DNA of 64,000 bases from the NCBI GenBank assembly GCA_949710005.1, contig OX453286.1:7426450-7490449 (forward strand). The letters run 5' to 3'. This DNA comes from Ricordea florida (taxonomy: Eukaryota > Cnidaria > Anthozoa > Corallimorpharia > Ricordeidae). The position numbers and the translations under genes were made by a program. The notes under the pieces are model-generated. The model did not search any database, was not told where the DNA came from, and saw nothing but the letters and a program-made list of their open reading frames with translations. Of the stretch, positions 47,494-61,222 are shown in pieces. Position 1 is the stretch's first letter, and the number at the start of each line of letters is the position of its first letter.

Positions 47494-50400
47494 ATGAAGT
47501 TCTTGTTTATCGTAGCATCGTTACTACTATCGTTCGTATTTTCTAAAGAGAAATCACCTGTTGAGAAAATTTGTTGTTTGAGGGGAAAAACACGGAAAAA
47601 GTATGCTTGTCGGGGACGAATGATCACTCTTAACGCAGAAATGGCCAGGGTTGCGAACGTCGAGCGTGGATATTTCGTTTGCGAACATCACTGGCATATG
47701 TTAAGGAACGCGAACAAAATTTGCTCCTGCCCTTTGCCCAGCCATTCCGAAGCGATGAGCTCCACTCCAATACCTGCAAGGTTATTTTAAGTCTTCGACA
47801 AAGTGGGGAAAAGTATGCCTTCGTATCGACCCGGAACTCGTTGGTGCACCAGTTGCCGGCGAAACGCTGACAAGAAATTTTCCTTCATAGCTAAATATAA
47901 AAAGCCAAGCAAGAGGAAAAAGGTAGGTACAGTCATAGCAATACTGAAGACATACAATGTCTGTTAAAGTTGGTTAAAAAAATAGTGGAAATATTTTCTT
48001 ATCCTCTGCTGTTGCACGTAGAACAGAAAAATTAAACGAGTTAAACGCATTTGTATGTTTTTCTTTTTTCTTCGAGACCAAACCTAGGAATGAGTTAAGA
48101 CAAAATGCATATCAAATTTAAAGCATCAGGAACCTGTTTTTGGAGAGGGGATGGTAACCTGTTCCCAGGCTAAAATGTATCACTTTTCCCCCAGGCCTGT
48201 AACAAGGCAGGGTAGGTGGGATACTTAAACTGCCATATGGCTATAAAAGTCTAATTATTATTACAATGTGAATGCTATTCAATAATTACACATACTGTGA
48301 CTGTTTTTTTTTTAACAAAATTATAGACCAGCCTAGAAACTACAGCCACTTGTGCTTCACCAGCCAGAACAAATGAGGTATGTATTGCAATCAAATGGGT
48401 AGCTAGGCAATTAAACAACAGGTCAGGTTAAAAAGATAACCAAAACAGTAAAAACTCAAGCTTATTTCAAACCCACTCTTGCAGGGTAAATCATCTGCAA
48501 GACCTAACTACTGCACAATCAATGGAAGTGAAAAACAGTCAGGTAATATGCTTAAATTTTTAACAAGACTATTCACATGATACATGTTCAGCTGTACATG
48601 TAATGAAGCACCTGCAAGCTAAGAATTGTACAATTAGAAAACAAGGAAACACAATAATTATTTTATTATTACTATTACAGTATTATTATTATCCCAGATT
48701 TCAGCTGATCTAAGGAACCAGGAATAACTTAAAAGCTTAAAATGAAAACAAGATATTTGATGATGTAAATTATTACTTTTATTTTAAATTTTTGACATTC
48801 TTTTTAATGAGTTATCTTCTGTAAATTACTTCGTATGTTATACATGTTGGAATTAAAATAAAAATTATTATTATTATTATTATTATTACAATTATTATTT
48901 ATTTGTTTGTTTTGCTTCTCTTCCTTATTTTAGTAAGTTTTGCACAGCAAGTGGAAAATTTTCAGTTAGCTCTGTACCGGCACTACAACAATGGAGGCCA
49001 AGCTTTGTACAAACCAGAAGATATGAGACACTTTTGCCAAACCCACTCGCCACATCTCTATGACACTCTGTTAAGTTCTATTACTCGACAAGACGGACGT
49101 GCCACCAGCAAGAACCATACAACTTTACAAGAACAAAGAATAGTTGGACTCCTTCACACATTGGCTTACTTTAGGTATTTGAGTCAAATTCATGCAAAAA
49201 CTGAAGTGTACTGCCTACCTGATTAATAATTGACTAGCTATTACATTCTAGGTTTCACTTTACTTCTATTGAAAATACCAGTTTCCCCAACTTGCGTGTG
49301 TCACGAAAATTACACACTTTATGTTTATGGCTACACTTTGTTTTTGTTTTAGGTCTCAGAAAACGTCATACCTTCAAAAACAAGCAGGAATATTTCTTTC
49401 AATGCACGGTTTGGCAAGGGCAGCACAGACTTTAGGAAGAGTGCTCGGTTTTAGCCAAGGAACAAGGATGAATGACATGTTTAAACAGCAGCAGGCAAAA
49501 CAGCACAGGGAGCTCATGGACAAGACAGTAGAAACAGCTTGCAAGGTAATTTAAATATTTATATATACCTAGTATGTAGATTTTTGACTGAGTTTGAAAA
49601 TAAAATTATATTAAAAAACTATAATTTAATTTCTATTTTGGTATTTTAGAACCAATTAAGCTTATAATCCATCTTCTGGATGACTTTCACGTTGTCAACG
49701 TTTTTCTTCATCCAACTGAAAAAGCCAGTAAAGCAATCCACATGGCATCCAGTCTGCTGGACATTCAGCTGGCCGCTGCTGCAGTGCCACGTCCATCAAA
49801 TGCCACAACAATACACAGCACCACTTATGTTAGAAAAAATGGAAAGGACATTCTTTGTCGAGGAGGGATTGTGAAGTATTTCATTTTGGCAGAAATGACA
49901 GAACTCCTACTAAATTATAACAACACATATATCAAGACACTGCCAGTTGAATTTCTTTATGTCAAGCCTGAAAGGGTCCAACAGCAGTTGAAGGAGTTGA
50001 GGTACATCATAACTGAACCTGTCACAAGAAAAATAAAAACATAGAATAATGTGTACTGTAATACAGTAACCTTCTGTACTCAAAATAATAAACAAAGCTT
50101 GTTTATTATTCACTACCCACAGTAAAATGTACTTTTTTCAATAATGTTATCATTAAAGTAAGAGCAGAAGCTGGAAAGAGGAAGGTTTGGCAGACAGCAC
50201 ACTAATTAATGAGACAGCTTGACAAATATCTAACGATCCATTGGCTAACAAATAAAATCTATTTTACTGTCCAAAGGGTCTACAGTCAGTCATACCACAA
50301 GGAACTGCACACAATTGAGAACTGTGTCTTGGTTGATGAATTCCAGCAAAACCTTCACAGTGTAGAGGACTACCAATCAGCCCTAATGCAAGAACAACAA

Positions 50401-51264
50401 TGCAGCCCTGCCTTTGGTCATTACCTTAAAAAGTTTTTGGTACCTTCTCCTGGCGATTGGCCTGCTGGTATTACATAAAAAAGATACTTGTTCATGTTCC
50501 TGAAGAAAGTCCGCTTTTGTCCTAAATCCCAGAGCAAGGACCCTTCCATGTAACCCTAAATGCCCATGAAACTGCGGTTAACCTGCACAGATTTTTTTTT
50601 GCCCAGTTACATAAGCATTTATTTAATTCTGCTCTACCGGAGAAGCCCAAACCACACAGGCCCCACCTTACTGTTCTTGTTGCTGCTGCTTTTCTGGGAT
50701 GGATAATGTTACGCTCTAAAGTTTTAAATCTTTTTAAACTGTGCAAAGACATTGAGTACACCTGCCTACTTTACTTACTTGAGGAGGTCCTTCCACTGCT
50801 ATTTTTCCACTACCCTGTTATATTTAGAAGCTGTGAACTTGGAAACTACTTATCCATAATGAGGAGATTTGCTGTTTTATTCATTTGTTGGAAGCGATGT
50901 CACTATGACAAGTCAACATTGTCATTATTGAGTGATGCAGTACATCAGAAACTGAACAATGACAAATACTTTAGCATGAAACAACAAATGCTGGCAGCCA
51001 TTACCGAAAAGAAAGTGGAAATTTGGCATTCTCTTTTGAGAGATTCCATTGAGCGGCACTATACTGCAGAGCAAATTAGGCTGAATGCACAACTTCTTAG
51101 TGTAAACAAGATGCAGCATGAATTTTGCCACCACTTTGTCCCTGAATATAAAAGAGGTACAGGAGAAAGGGATCAGACCCTTCTTGCAGGAAGATCAGCT
51201 GAATTTATCATTAAAAAATTGCAACTCATGATCATTGCAAAAAACCTTCAAAGCCCAAAGCAGG
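47494..51264 (+). pseudogene. Broken multi-exon transposon-like gene (DUF6589-type, tentative)
   Basis: Exon-like blocks in order: 47494-47790 (cysteine/histidine region KICCLRGKTRKK...FVCEHHW), about 47814-47921 (GTRWCTSCRRNADKKF, donor GTAGGT), 48327-48378, 48484-48541, 48914-49174 (QQVENFQLALYRHYNN), 49353-49545 (acceptor TTTTAG), 49651-50044 (LIIHLLDDFHVVNVF), 50281-50478 (FLVPSPGDWPAG) and about 50500-51264 (GPFHVTLNAHE, CHYDKSTLSLL, VEIWHSLLRDSIERH). Stops at about 47788, 50476 and 50532 and a frame change near 49653 show that it is not intact. The block order recalls a large repeated cnidarian/fungal family. The assignment is from memory. Confidence 0.5.
48866..48900. repeat. (ATT)n microsatellite
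   Basis: About ten ATT units between putative exons of the broken transposon-like gene. Confidence 0.85.
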
Positions 51265-52059
51265 TTAGTCAAGTCAACAAGGCATAATACATAACTTGAT
51301 TATAGCTTTAAAAAATCATGTGTAATACTTACTGAAGAGTTTGCTGCTGGCCAAGCCTCAAGGCTCAGCTGACATTACCGCTGGCCGAAAGGCTCAAGAG
51401 AGTGTCGGCCATCTTGTTTATATTGTATGTCCTGCATTCGGTTAGGGACTTTAGCTCGCCACTTATTTCCTGTAAGTCCTATTGTCATCGTTGTTGTTTC
51501 CCTTTTATCATTATCTTACTGTTATGTATTTACGTCGTAGGACTCCTTCATCGTTCCGTGAATTGAATTAAACTAGCGTTTCACTTCGAGGAGTGTCTTA
51601 CTTCACTTACAGTACATGCTGTGTCTTTTCTGTTCTATAGTTTCTCTATAATTTTGATGTGCTTAAAGCTTACAATAATTATTATATGAAGTCATTTGAT
51701 TTAAGTGTCAAAAAAAAACTTGCTCACATGTGATGTGTGACTTTCCAAACTGCAACAATGAGAGCTCTCAACAGATAACTGTGGTGTTTCGGGCCCAAGT
51801 AGAATAAAAGATTCCGGCACAAAACAACGACAACACTTTTTATTTTTCTCTCTCGAGCACATGCTCCCGTTCTCCATCCCATAATGCACTAGGGATCATG
51901 TGACTCACACCTCACAATAGAAACACTACAATAACAAAGCTAGCATGTTTTCATACTTGCCATCGTCTTTGCCTAGAAAAAAATGGAAATTCCTGTCTTA
52001 TTTGCAAAGATCCCCTTCTCAAGAGGGTCACTGATTTAAGTGACACATTTAACAGTGGC
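51265..52059. other. Unassigned repeat-like sequence
   Basis: No gene. About 51404-51612 (TGTCGG...CTTACA, with GAATTGAATTAAACTAGCG near its end) has the look of an LTR end, but no target duplication was found. Confidence 0.35.
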
Positions 52060-52485
52060 TTGTTGGAAACCAAAGATAACTCACCCGCCATAAATGAAAC
52101 ACATAAACAAAGTACAGGCCAACCCGACATTTCCTCAACTACAGGAAGAAATGCAGAATTTTACAAATCACATGAATGGGAGACCTTAATTTCTACAAGC
52201 TTTGAACAGCTGGTTATTCCACAACCAAGTGTTCCTCATACAACAACCCGAGAACCCACACAGACCAAAGGCAAAAGGCAAAATCACTGTTCACATTGTG
52301 GGCAACCTGGTCACCGCAGATCTCGTGGTTGTCACATTACATGTCCCATCCTATTGCAATCCAGCTGTCAATCTTCTCAACAAACAACACAATCATCAGC
52401 ACAACCATTATCTCACAATCTGCAATCTTACAATACACCAATACCTTTGTCAACACAAGCCTCCACACTTCATGTCCCTCCTTAG
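52060..52485 (+). pseudogene. CCHC zinc-knuckle fragment abutting copy F exon 3
   Basis: An open frame of about 140 codons with one retroviral-type knuckle (CSHCGQPGHRRSRGC) followed by a Q/S/T-rich tail. It ends exactly where copy F exon 3 breaks off (52482-52485). It looks like the end of a mobile-element protein fused to the broken exon rather than an independent gene. Confidence 0.4.
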
Positions 52486-53452
52486 CTGGTATCTGCACAG
52501 GAGTTGGTCATCCCGCATGCGCACTTACCACTGCCAGGTGAGGCTCCTCCCCAGTAAGTCATCTTATTAGAATCACCTGATACCCACCAAGCATGGCTAT
52601 TTTTAAACATCATTGAATCATAACACTCATACTTGATAAACTGTTCACAGTGTGACGACACTCTGGTGAGACTCGCCAGCTGAGACAGACTCGCTCCTGT
52701 GTAGTGAATGTCACGTGAGTAACACCCTCGAGGTTCGCATCCCTTCACCAATGTTCTGCTTTCACTGTCATGACTAATGACGGTCACGCCCACTCCATTC
52801 TTGTCAGTCATGTCACAGTAAACAGTAAATGGAGCCAGGCCTCCCTCGCCATCTGGATCAATGACGTAATTTCCGCTTGCACTGCTAGCCTGTTGTCGTA
52901 TGACAGAACATGAAACACGCGGAGTAGTGATCTTGATCGCCGCTTTAATTGTAGTAAGAGCGTTAGTTGCTTTGCAGGTGTAAGATCCTTGGTGTGATTT
53001 CTTTATGTGTGGAATGACTAGTGTTCCATTGGAAAGAATTTTATACTCTGAATGAACTAAAAGATTCCCATCCTTGCTCCAAGTAGCCGTTGGTTTCAAA
53101 TCACTCTCGGCCAAACATGGCAGATTAATAGTGGATCCCAAAGCTGGAGTCAGTTCTTTAGGAGGACGAACTTTGAACCGCAGACGAGAGAATATGATTA
53201 GTAAGACAGTGTCTGATGCTGTTCCCAGGATATTCTGTGCCTTACAAATGTATACTCCACCATCCTTTTTCATCACATTGTTAAGTGTCATTTCTCCATT
53301 TCTTCTAACAACTCTGTTTCTTGGTAATTTATCAACCGATTTGGACCAAGTGATTAGTGGTTGTGGCTGACCAATGGCTGTACAGTTCATGGTGACGCTT
53401 TGTCCTTCCTCAGCCATCACTTGTTTTAGTAGCAGAGTTACAAATGGAGCGT
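52482..53452 (-). pseudogene. Copy F exon 3: Ig2 (class II), Ig3, truncated FReD
   Basis: Open from the CAG acceptor above 53452 to a TAA at 52484-52482 created by the breakpoint. FReD patch: DSMMFKNSHAWWV. Confidence 0.85.
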
Positions 53453-53597
53453 CTGTGGAACGATTTCAAAAAAAATAAAAATAAAAATAGTTTAAGAATG
53501 TTATTTGAAAAGGTAATTATCGGAGCTTTGAAAATATACGCTTTTTGTAATGTTATTTATGAAGACAAGTGCGTACAAGGGCTACATTCGACCTTCG

Positions 53598-53745
53598 TCC
53601 CTTATTGACACGTTAACGAAGGTCGGCAGTCCATATCCATCAAATGAGCTTGTTAAAGGCACCCCTCCTCCAAATCTAGACCATAATATTCTGGGGTTTG
53701 TTTCCTAGCAACTGTGAAAGTAAGTGATGTTTGTCTTTAGATAGC
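53598..53745 (-). pseudogene. Relic class I Ig2 half-exon in copy F intron 2
   Basis: The reverse strand resembles the first half of the Ig2 exon of copies C and D (W-S-R-x-G-G, P-L-T-S-S-F-D type region) but carries frame breaks. It lies in the same relative place as the relic in copy B at 13975-14130. Confidence 0.65.
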
Positions 53746-53829
53746 CATCGACAGGGTACAACTTATAAAATATCACCAGCGCTATTTTTTAAAAAGATGC
53801 GGAAACCTTGATTTACAGTCGAGCCGAAT

Positions 53830-54390
53830 TTTGACAGACAAAACATTGGGATAATCAAACAAGTTGATAAAGTTTTTTATACCACCGTAGGGTTAAAAGG
53901 AAGGTGCTGACGTTTCGAGCGTTAGCCCTTCTTCAGAGGGAATGACAGGATTATAGGTTATGTGCAATTTACATCGAGAGGTTTGGAGCTAAGCTATTAG
54001 TGGAGCCATAGTAACATATGAACGAGAGAAAATTAATGAAATGAATGAAAAGCGTTGGTTAACGATAGAGTTGGAAGATAAATCTTTGTTCTAGGTTTTT
54101 ATGGCTTTCCGTGTTACCCTGATGCAGCGAAAGGCCGCAGATTCAGATTGTCATGGTTTGAGTGGAATCGTTAGACAGATTAAGGTGTCGCTCTACTGGT
54201 TTAGATGCTTCTTTGTCGTTTCTTTCAACATCACGCAGATCTTCGCGAAAAACGGTCACCTAGTCTTCTTCCGATCTCGCCTTCCGATCTTCTTGCATAA
54301 GGTCCATTTTATGCGATAAATAACATTGGCAAGAGTGCATGTGAAGCGGTCAGAGATTTAAATCGATCGCTTAGCTCCTGTTACTTTGTC
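53830..54390 (-). mobile_element. Penelope-like element 3' fragment in copy F intron 2
   Basis: Homologous to 42110-42690, with the same GIY-YIG-region pieces and 3' tail. Because copies E and F share it at the same place, it predates the E/F duplication or exchange. Confidence 0.72.
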
Positions 54391-56059
<1,669 letters not shown>

Positions 56060-57570
56060 TCAGAACTAGAACCTTGAATCAGGTGTTACTCGGGTACATA
56101 CTGAGCAGACAGCGCAAGCTGTGCGATTAGGTGCTACGCAAACATCTGTTTTTCTGTGGCATTCATAGAATTGTACCATCCCTGCTTAGTAATCTCTGAG
56201 AAACATTTGATTTCATTTGAGTTCCATTTGAGTTAATTTGTCTTTTGAGTTTGCGGAACGACCCGGTTCGAAACTGACGTTCCAACGCGAACAGCGTGTG
56301 CGTCTGCACGCAATTTAAGCTACTTACAAGGAAAGGAAGTTGCCATAATTGCCCTGAAAATATTATTTTGAATCAAACTCTGAACGCTGAACACTGCTTC
56401 AACTGAGCTTCGACTTTTGTTGAAGACTCCTCAGTTCCTGCTCGGCTGCACATTCACGACATCTATAGATAGATACATAGATTTATTGATAGACCACACA
56501 AACTTCCACTCACGCCCGCCCTGAGCGTGCACGACTAATTAACTTATACAAAATAAAGAAAAATCTTAATGACAGAATTGACGATATATTATTAAAGTAG
56601 ATATGCTCACAACACCATATCCAGCAGTTTACCTTATTTATTTCTATTCGCATTTCCTTCATCTCTATCCATCATTTAGCCTCAAATGATCTTACTGTGC
56701 TTTTTGGAGCGTGAATTCAGGAAACGATAGGAAGGCCTGACCGTTACAGCTGTGTCACGATGGTGAACTGCTTTTCTGATGTAGTGACGTAACTGTTATA
56801 GTTGAGTCACGGTGAAGATTCAATCAAATCTTATGATGCTCTATAGCTTATATCCATTTTACAGCTAAGATTTATGTTGATGGTCACGTTCGTAAGACTC
56901 TTTTCTACAATCTGCGCACAGAACACGTGACACAGTTATTTTTGTAAAGGGCATGTTACTTCCTTGTGTGCTGAAACGCTCAGAAAGGAAAATGCTCCTA
57001 CTGGGCACTTTGTCTCTGCAAACTCTTCTCATTTTTTGTGTTGATCTAGCTCGAAAGTGGAATTGCCACACTGCAAAACCTGTTAAACTTAGCCGTTTTT
57101 TGGTCTTGGAATAGAGCACCAAGTTAAATAGCAAAAGTTTCAAATATCGTCTATTTTGATCAGTAAAGAGAAAGTAAAACTTTCAAAGACTTTGCCTTTC
57201 AGTCATGCATAAAACAACATGCGGTCCATCTTATGTCTGTACTTCCATTCATGAGGCTCTTCTAATCAAAGGGTTCTCTCAAGTATTATTACAATACAAA
57301 GCTATTTTTTTATCAAATGAGCGCTTCCAGTTTATAACATTCAGGAAATTTGGCCAAAAAGATTTTAAATGCTCGACTTGTGACTTCACTCACCATCTGA
57401 TCGAAAAACAACGCAGTCGATCAATACTGTAAAGACAACTCGCCTTTTGATCACTTTTATAATAGACAGGGCTTAATTCTTAAGAAAACCACTCGACAGC
57501 TCTTAACCACTCACTAGATCTTATGAGGAAGGGGAGGCATTAAATACCAGAACAGACTCTTATTATTTAC

Positions 57571-57835
57571 CTCCTCTTCCTTTCCACTGGCTGCGTGCCA
57601 TAACCTGATATCTCACGTGATACTGTTGTACTTTACCAAGGATTTCTTTCTCCATCTGATCTCGCAATGTTACTGAGTGTGAGATCAGTTCATGATGACG
57701 TTGCATCCTAAGTTCCATGCGAATTAGTGCCACACAACACACAACAGACAGCACCAAACCTGACACTGAGCACACACTGTACAATAGTTTGCTATCCCTT
57801 CTCTCCTGTCCATCTTTGCTTCCTTGATTCTTCAT
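57571..57835 (-). CDS. Copy F exon 1: tail, signal anchor, stalk
   Basis: 265 bp, ATG at 57835, donor GTAAAT at 57570. A-like (tail [16 protein letters not shown], end QWKGRG). Confidence 0.85.
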
Positions 57836-58270
57836 GACCAAAACTGTTAAGTGTTTTTATCCCTTCAAATTATAAGCTTCAGTTTTGTGTCAAGAAAAAT
57901 CGGTGTTTTCTTGGTGATTTTCGCCTAATGAGACTCGACTATCCGAGTTCTCTGGTCCAGTTTTGGTTAATCAGTGCTTGATTTCGGCTTCCTCTGATCT
58001 TCACAGAATTTAAAGATAGTATAGTATATGTCCCTGCGTGACTTACTGATGATATGCATATGAAGCTTATTTACCAGTTAAGGTCAAGGGTCTATTCGAA
58101 TTTATCTTTATTTTACATTATAATATCTGTGTGTATAATGAGTTTTCGGTGACGAGTTCATCTCCGATTACGCTAAGTCAGACCTGATTTTTCTAGTCTT
58201 TTCTCTTTTGGTGGTCAGCTTTCAAATTATCATTTTTTCTTCCTGACTATATTAGGCAGATATTAGTACA

Positions 58271-58393
58271 ATGGCGAGCGAAGAAACGATATTTTTAGAT
58301 CTCTTCGAGTGTACAGATCGATCTCCCAACCACATCGAACGGGTGAGATATCAAGTTAAACACGGAAATAGCGTTGACGTTGCTAGTGCTTGA
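58271..58393 (+). CDS. Possible 40-residue ORF or first exon, divergent from copy F
   Basis: Same frame and apparently the same sequence as 8262-8384, in the same position relative to exon 1 of copy F. It ends 155 bp before the Ty3/Gypsy 5' LTR. If it were a first exon, the Ty3/Gypsy insertion would now lie within its first intron. Confidence 0.35.
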   Translation: MASEETIFLDLFECTDRSPNHIERVRYQVKHGNSVDVASA

Positions 58394-58547
58394 CTTTCTG
58401 TGTTCTGATACGAAATTCAAAGCTAGTATATATAGGACATGCCTGTGTGTGATATGCTGATCAGTGTAATGTTACAGAGATGTGAATCAGGTTAGGTCAA
58501 TCCTCTATATTGATTTTACTTTTATGTGATAAACTAGTTAACGTTTA

Positions 58548-58875
58548 TGTTACATAGTTGCATGCTAATGTCACTAACTTGTCATCAATCATTTTCACCA
58601 GTTCATTAGATCTCCATTCTTTCTTTGCCACCTCGTTCCATAGCCAATCATTTGTAATTGTTTAGAATAACTTTATCACAAGTCATTTCAGAATATATTA
58701 CGTCCAATAATATAAATACTCGCTGTAATTTTCAAGTCACACTCTCCCTCTCCCTTTCGCGTCATTTAGTTTTATACGTCTTGTGTAGTTGATCGTAAGT
58801 CTGTTCCGTTATTGCTGTAGATAGATATGATTTATCCTTAGTGAATAAAAGCACTCGAAGGAGAAGTAGTTAACA
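58548..58875 (+). repeat. Ty3/Gypsy 5' LTR
   Basis: 328 bp with an AATAAA near its 3' end (GTGAATAAAAGC). Immediately followed by TGGTGTCAGGAGCC, a likely primer-binding site. Confidence 0.93.
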
Positions 58876-58889
58876 TGGTGTCAGGAGCC
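58876..58889 (+). promoter_or_regulatory. Putative primer-binding site
   Basis: TGGTGTCAGGAGCC directly abuts the 5' LTR end. The TGG start is that of a site complementary to the CCA end of a tRNA. The tRNA is not identified. Confidence 0.6.
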
Positions 58890-58943
58890 TACAAACCCAG
58901 CCAGTGTTGACGCCGTGGATCAATTGAAGCTTTCCAGTGGAAG

Positions 58944-61109
58944 ATGTCTGAGCTTGGACATTTACCATCGCCGCAACCAGATTTTACTCCGGGTCCCGAC
59001 TGTTACCAGAAATGTATCGACTGGGTTGAGGAGTGCGAACTTCTTTTAAACGGTCCGTTAGCGTCAAAGAGCAAAGCTGTCAAGGCGAACTACGTTCTTA
59101 TATGGGCAGGCAAAACTGGACGGATGCACATAAAGTCGTTAAATCTTTCCACAGAACAAAAAGGAGACCCAAGCGTTCTTCTTCGAAAGTTCGTTGAGTG
59201 GACAAAGCCGAAATCAAACGCACTAGCAGCCGCAGCAAATTTTCGTCGCCTGGAGCAAGGTGATTTAAGCCTTTCAGAGTACATTGACAAGGCCACTATT
59301 CTGTGTGACCAATGTAAGTACCCACCAGAAGCCCGTAACAGACTACTTCGAGATGCGATAGTGATGGGATTACGTTCGAAAGATGCCTATTACAAGTGTA
59401 TTGAGAGAGGATCATTCTTGACCTTAGAAGAAGCAATAACTATTGCACAGAGTCAGGACGCCACTGCCAACCAGGTTAGCTATATGCGACCGGAATTTAA
59501 AAGCAATCCTGCACAAATGGAAGTCCACAAGCTTCACACTAAGGATGGAACGCGAACCGTAGGAGCCAAGAAAGGCAAAGTACAGTTGCAGAAAAACTTT
59601 ACAGACGACAAACAAAAGAAATCAAGACGAGAATCCTGCTTCAATTGTGGAGCCAAGCCTTCGCACCCCCGAAGTGAATGCCCTGCGAAGAAAGCGAAAT
59701 GCTTCAGATGTGGCAAAGAAGGTCATTTTTCCTCCGTATGCAAGTCAAAGACAAGAGATGCTCGTGTTAACGAAGTACACGCCCAAGCTGCAACAGCGTC
59801 CCCATTGGTTGATTGTGTGCCAGATGAATATCTGCCAATTTATTTCAATGCGCCTATTCATCACCTCATGACAGTAGCAGTAAAAAGCCTCAATCATCCA
59901 GCCTCAGAGTCTCACATTCGCCCGCTATGGATCAGCCAGGAATCTACTTCACAAGTCTACCAAATCTCCTGTGAGGTTGATACTGGAGCAAGTTGTAATA
60001 TTTTACCACTTTATAAGGCCAAGGGTCTCTTTGGAGACGATCTTAAACTCGGAAAGCCAACAGTAAACCTTAGAGGCTACAATGACAGTCCGGTCGAGAA
60101 CCTCGGATCTTGTGTTGTCTATCTTCACCATGGTGCCAAGAAGTACAGAGTTCTAACCCAGGTTGCAGATAGCAAAGGTCATATGATACTTGGAAGGAAC
60201 CAGGCACTACTTATGGGATACGTCACTTTCCCTAGAATCCAAGAACCAGCTGTTCAAGCGAAAGTAGACATGACTGTTAAGAAGGTCACAGATGAAACAC
60301 CAAAGATCCAAAAGCAGATCAACCCTATTGTTCCAGTAATTCAAGAATGTACTGATGACAAGATAACAATCAATGGCAAAACACATCGATTGCCCGCAAC
60401 TAAGGAGTACCTGTTGCAGGAGTATTCAGATGTATTCCAAGGCATAGGAACTTTACCGGGTGAACCATATCACATTCAGCTGAAAGATGACTACAAACGT
60501 GTGCAACACCCACCCCGCCAAATTGCAGTTAGCTTAAAAGAAGCCTATAAAGCAGAGTTAGAGAAATTAGTACAGCTTAGAGTTATTCAAGAAGTAAAAG
60601 AGCACACAGAGTGGATCAATTCAATTGTCCCAGTGAAGAAACCAGACGGCTTTCTTAGGCTATGTCTCGATCCCAAAGACCTCAATAAAGCCATTAAGCG
60701 AAATCGTTGGTACAGCAGAACAATCGACGATATCTTACCAGAGCTAACAGGTTCAAAGTATTTCAGTTTACTAGACGCAAAGTCAGGGTATTGGCATGTT
60801 CCTTTGGACAGAGACAGCAGTTTTCTCACAACCTTTAACACCCCATGGGGAAAATACAGATGGCTACGTTTACCTTTTGGCTTGAAGGTGGCAGCTGATG
60901 TTTTCCAGGAGAGAGTTGATAGAGTGCTGAGGAGTGTCTCAAACACAACCGGAATTGCTGATGATGTCCTTTGCCATGGCAGTAGAGAAGCTACCCATGA
61001 TGCCACAGTCATAACGCTTCTAGAAACAGCTAGAGCTAATAGCCTCACATTCAATGCAAAGAAATTCGTATTCAAGTCCCAGGACTGCAAATTCTTTGTG
61101 CAGTCATAA
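58944..61109 (+). pseudogene. Ty3/Gypsy gag-protease-RT ORF
   Basis: 721 codons from ATG at 58944. Gag is followed by two CCHC knuckles (CFNCGAKPSHPRSEC, CFRCGKEGHFSSVC), protease with VDTGASCNILP, and reverse transcriptase with LPFGLKVAADVFQ and a GIADDVL catalytic motif. The frame ends at 61107-61109 because a 95-bp tandem duplication shifts it. The original frame continues in the next ORF. Confidence 0.88.
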
Positions 61110-61195
61110 CGCTTCTAGAAACAGCTAGAGCTAATAGCCTCACATTCAATGCAAAGAAATTCGTATTCAAGTCCCAGGACTGCAAATTCTTTGGA
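61006..61195 (+). repeat. 95-bp tandem duplication inside pol
   Basis: The segment starting CAGTCATAACGCTTCTAGAA at 61006 is repeated from 61101 with no visible change. 95 is not a multiple of three, so it breaks the pol frame. Confidence 0.9.
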
Positions 61196-61222
61196 GGAAA
61201 TCTCACACCTTCTGGGTACAAG

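Noticed and set aside
51404-51612. Solo LTR
   Set aside because: TG...CA-like ends and LTR-like composition, but no target duplication and no partner copy in the window.
46010-52500. Simple insertion splitting copy F exon 3 into 46.0 kb and 52.5 kb parts
   Set aside because: The two FReD pieces overlap by about 220 bp of the same exon region and differ in sequence, so they come from different copies.
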